Part shown: one piece after another, positions 5,949-6,077 of the stretch
Layout: every line of letters starts with the position of its first letter
How positions within the stretch are numbered: the stretch's first letter is position 1
Origin: an uncultured Prevotella sp.
Lineage (GTDB): Bacteria; Bacteroidota; Bacteroidia; Bacteroidales; Bacteroidaceae
Direction of reading: 5' to 3'
Assembly: GCA_900770845.1 (NCBI GenBank)
Contig: CAAGLS010000027.1
Span: forward strand, 1-6,077
DNA: 6,077 bases
Program-made: the position numbers and the translations under genes
The notes under the pieces: model-generated
Seen by the model: only the letters and a program-made list of their open reading frames with translations
Told to the model about the DNA's origin: nothing
The model's database searches: none

Positions 5949-5987
5949 TTTCCTTAATTTAAAAGGTGTATATAATAATTAAGGAAA
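5949..5987 (-). promoter_or_regulatory. 11-bp inverted repeat covering the recombinase ribosome-binding site
   Basis: TTTCCTTAATT (5949-5959) and AATTAAGGAAA (5977-5987) are perfect inverted arms around a 17-base spacer. On the recombinase mRNA the 3' arm holds AAGGA and ends one base before the ATG, so a transcript entering from outside would fold and hide the ribosome-binding site. A transcript starting within the spacer would lack the 5' arm and stay open. As DNA it could also bind a repressor or the recombinase itself, although the spacer is longer than the 6-8 bp of usual core sites. No exact TAnnTTTG promoter is present; the nearest is TATATTTC on the minus strand. Confidence 0.6.
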
Positions 5988-6077
5988 TATAGTTGTTGAT
6001 GCCCCAAATCTCAGATTCCCTGAGTTCGAGGGGGAGTGGGAAGAAGAACGACTGGCAGACATCGCAGATTTGTATAA
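5983..6077 (+). CDS. hsdS: Partial hsdS (type I restriction specificity subunit), startless silent cassette
   Basis: From 5983 the frame is open to the window's right edge (31 codons) and encodes APNLRFPEFEGEWEEERL followed by ADIADLY. The motif PxLRFPEFxGEW followed by a charged stretch and L-x-x-I is the familiar opening of HsdS, the subunit that tells type I restriction-modification enzymes which DNA sequence to bind; the first target-recognition domain should follow. A TAA stop lies at 5980-5982, and there is no ATG, GTG or TTG between it and the motif (codons G-N-I-V-V-D-A). The ATG at 5999 is in another frame. So it cannot be translated as it stands, which fits a silent cassette waiting to be inverted into an expressed position. 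A degraded copy is the other option. The gene continues outside the window. Confidence 0.75.

Noticed and set aside
5960..6040. tRNA-like GAGTTCGAGG segment as an integration target
   Set aside because: There is no cloverleaf around it, and the bases are explained as HsdS coding sequence (PEFEGEW).
5999..6077. ATG-started frame (MPQISDSLSSRG...) at the right edge
   Set aside because: The neighbouring frame carries the HsdS motif over the same bases, and this frame has no family features. It is therefore taken as a shadow, though it is the only ATG near there.

Overview
The window looks like chromosomal DNA of a Prevotella-like member of the Bacteroidota. The evidence is three promoters of the Bacteroidota sigma-factor type (TTTG, 20 bases, TAnnTTTG), a secreted protein with a tail resembling a type IX secretion sorting domain, and GC-rich coding sequence with AT-rich, poorly Shine-Dalgarno-like start regions. 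The genus is an inference; no rRNA or marker gene is present.

Left part (1-2412): an operon on the minus strand. A promoter at 2381-2412 feeds a leader of about 150 nt that can fold into a multi-helix structure, then a MepA-like MATE efflux pump (880-2226, best start a TTG codon), then an unrecognised 254-residue helical protein (119-883) whose ATG overlaps the pump's stop codon (ATGA). The first 70 bases hold a nested inverted repeat downstream of this operon.

Middle part (2413-4486): a divergently transcribed single-gene unit on the plus strand. It has its own promoter (2602-2633), a small leader hairpin, a secreted protein with a signal peptide and a C-terminal sorting-like domain (2707-4383), and a strong intrinsic terminator (4441-4478).

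Non-coding stretch (4487-5020): no convincing protein gene, but plenty of structure. It contains a 20-bp palindrome, a GC-rich tandem repeat, and a four-copy array of CARTTGYCAC spaced exactly 22 bp apart. These are followed by a complete promoter and, about 70 bp on, an intrinsic terminator, which together would make a non-coding RNA of about 105 nt.

Right part (5021-6077): an intact tyrosine recombinase on the minus strand. Divergent from it is the beginning of a type I restriction specificity gene (hsdS) that carries the family's N-terminal PNLRFPEFEGEW motif but has no usable start codon. This is the layout expected at the edge of a phase-variable type I restriction-modification locus, where a dedicated recombinase inverts hsdS segments and startless copies act as silent cassettes. 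The recombinase's ribosome-binding site sits inside an 11-bp inverted repeat that could switch its expression. This is the most interesting system in the window. The active hsdS and hsdM are predicted just beyond the right edge.
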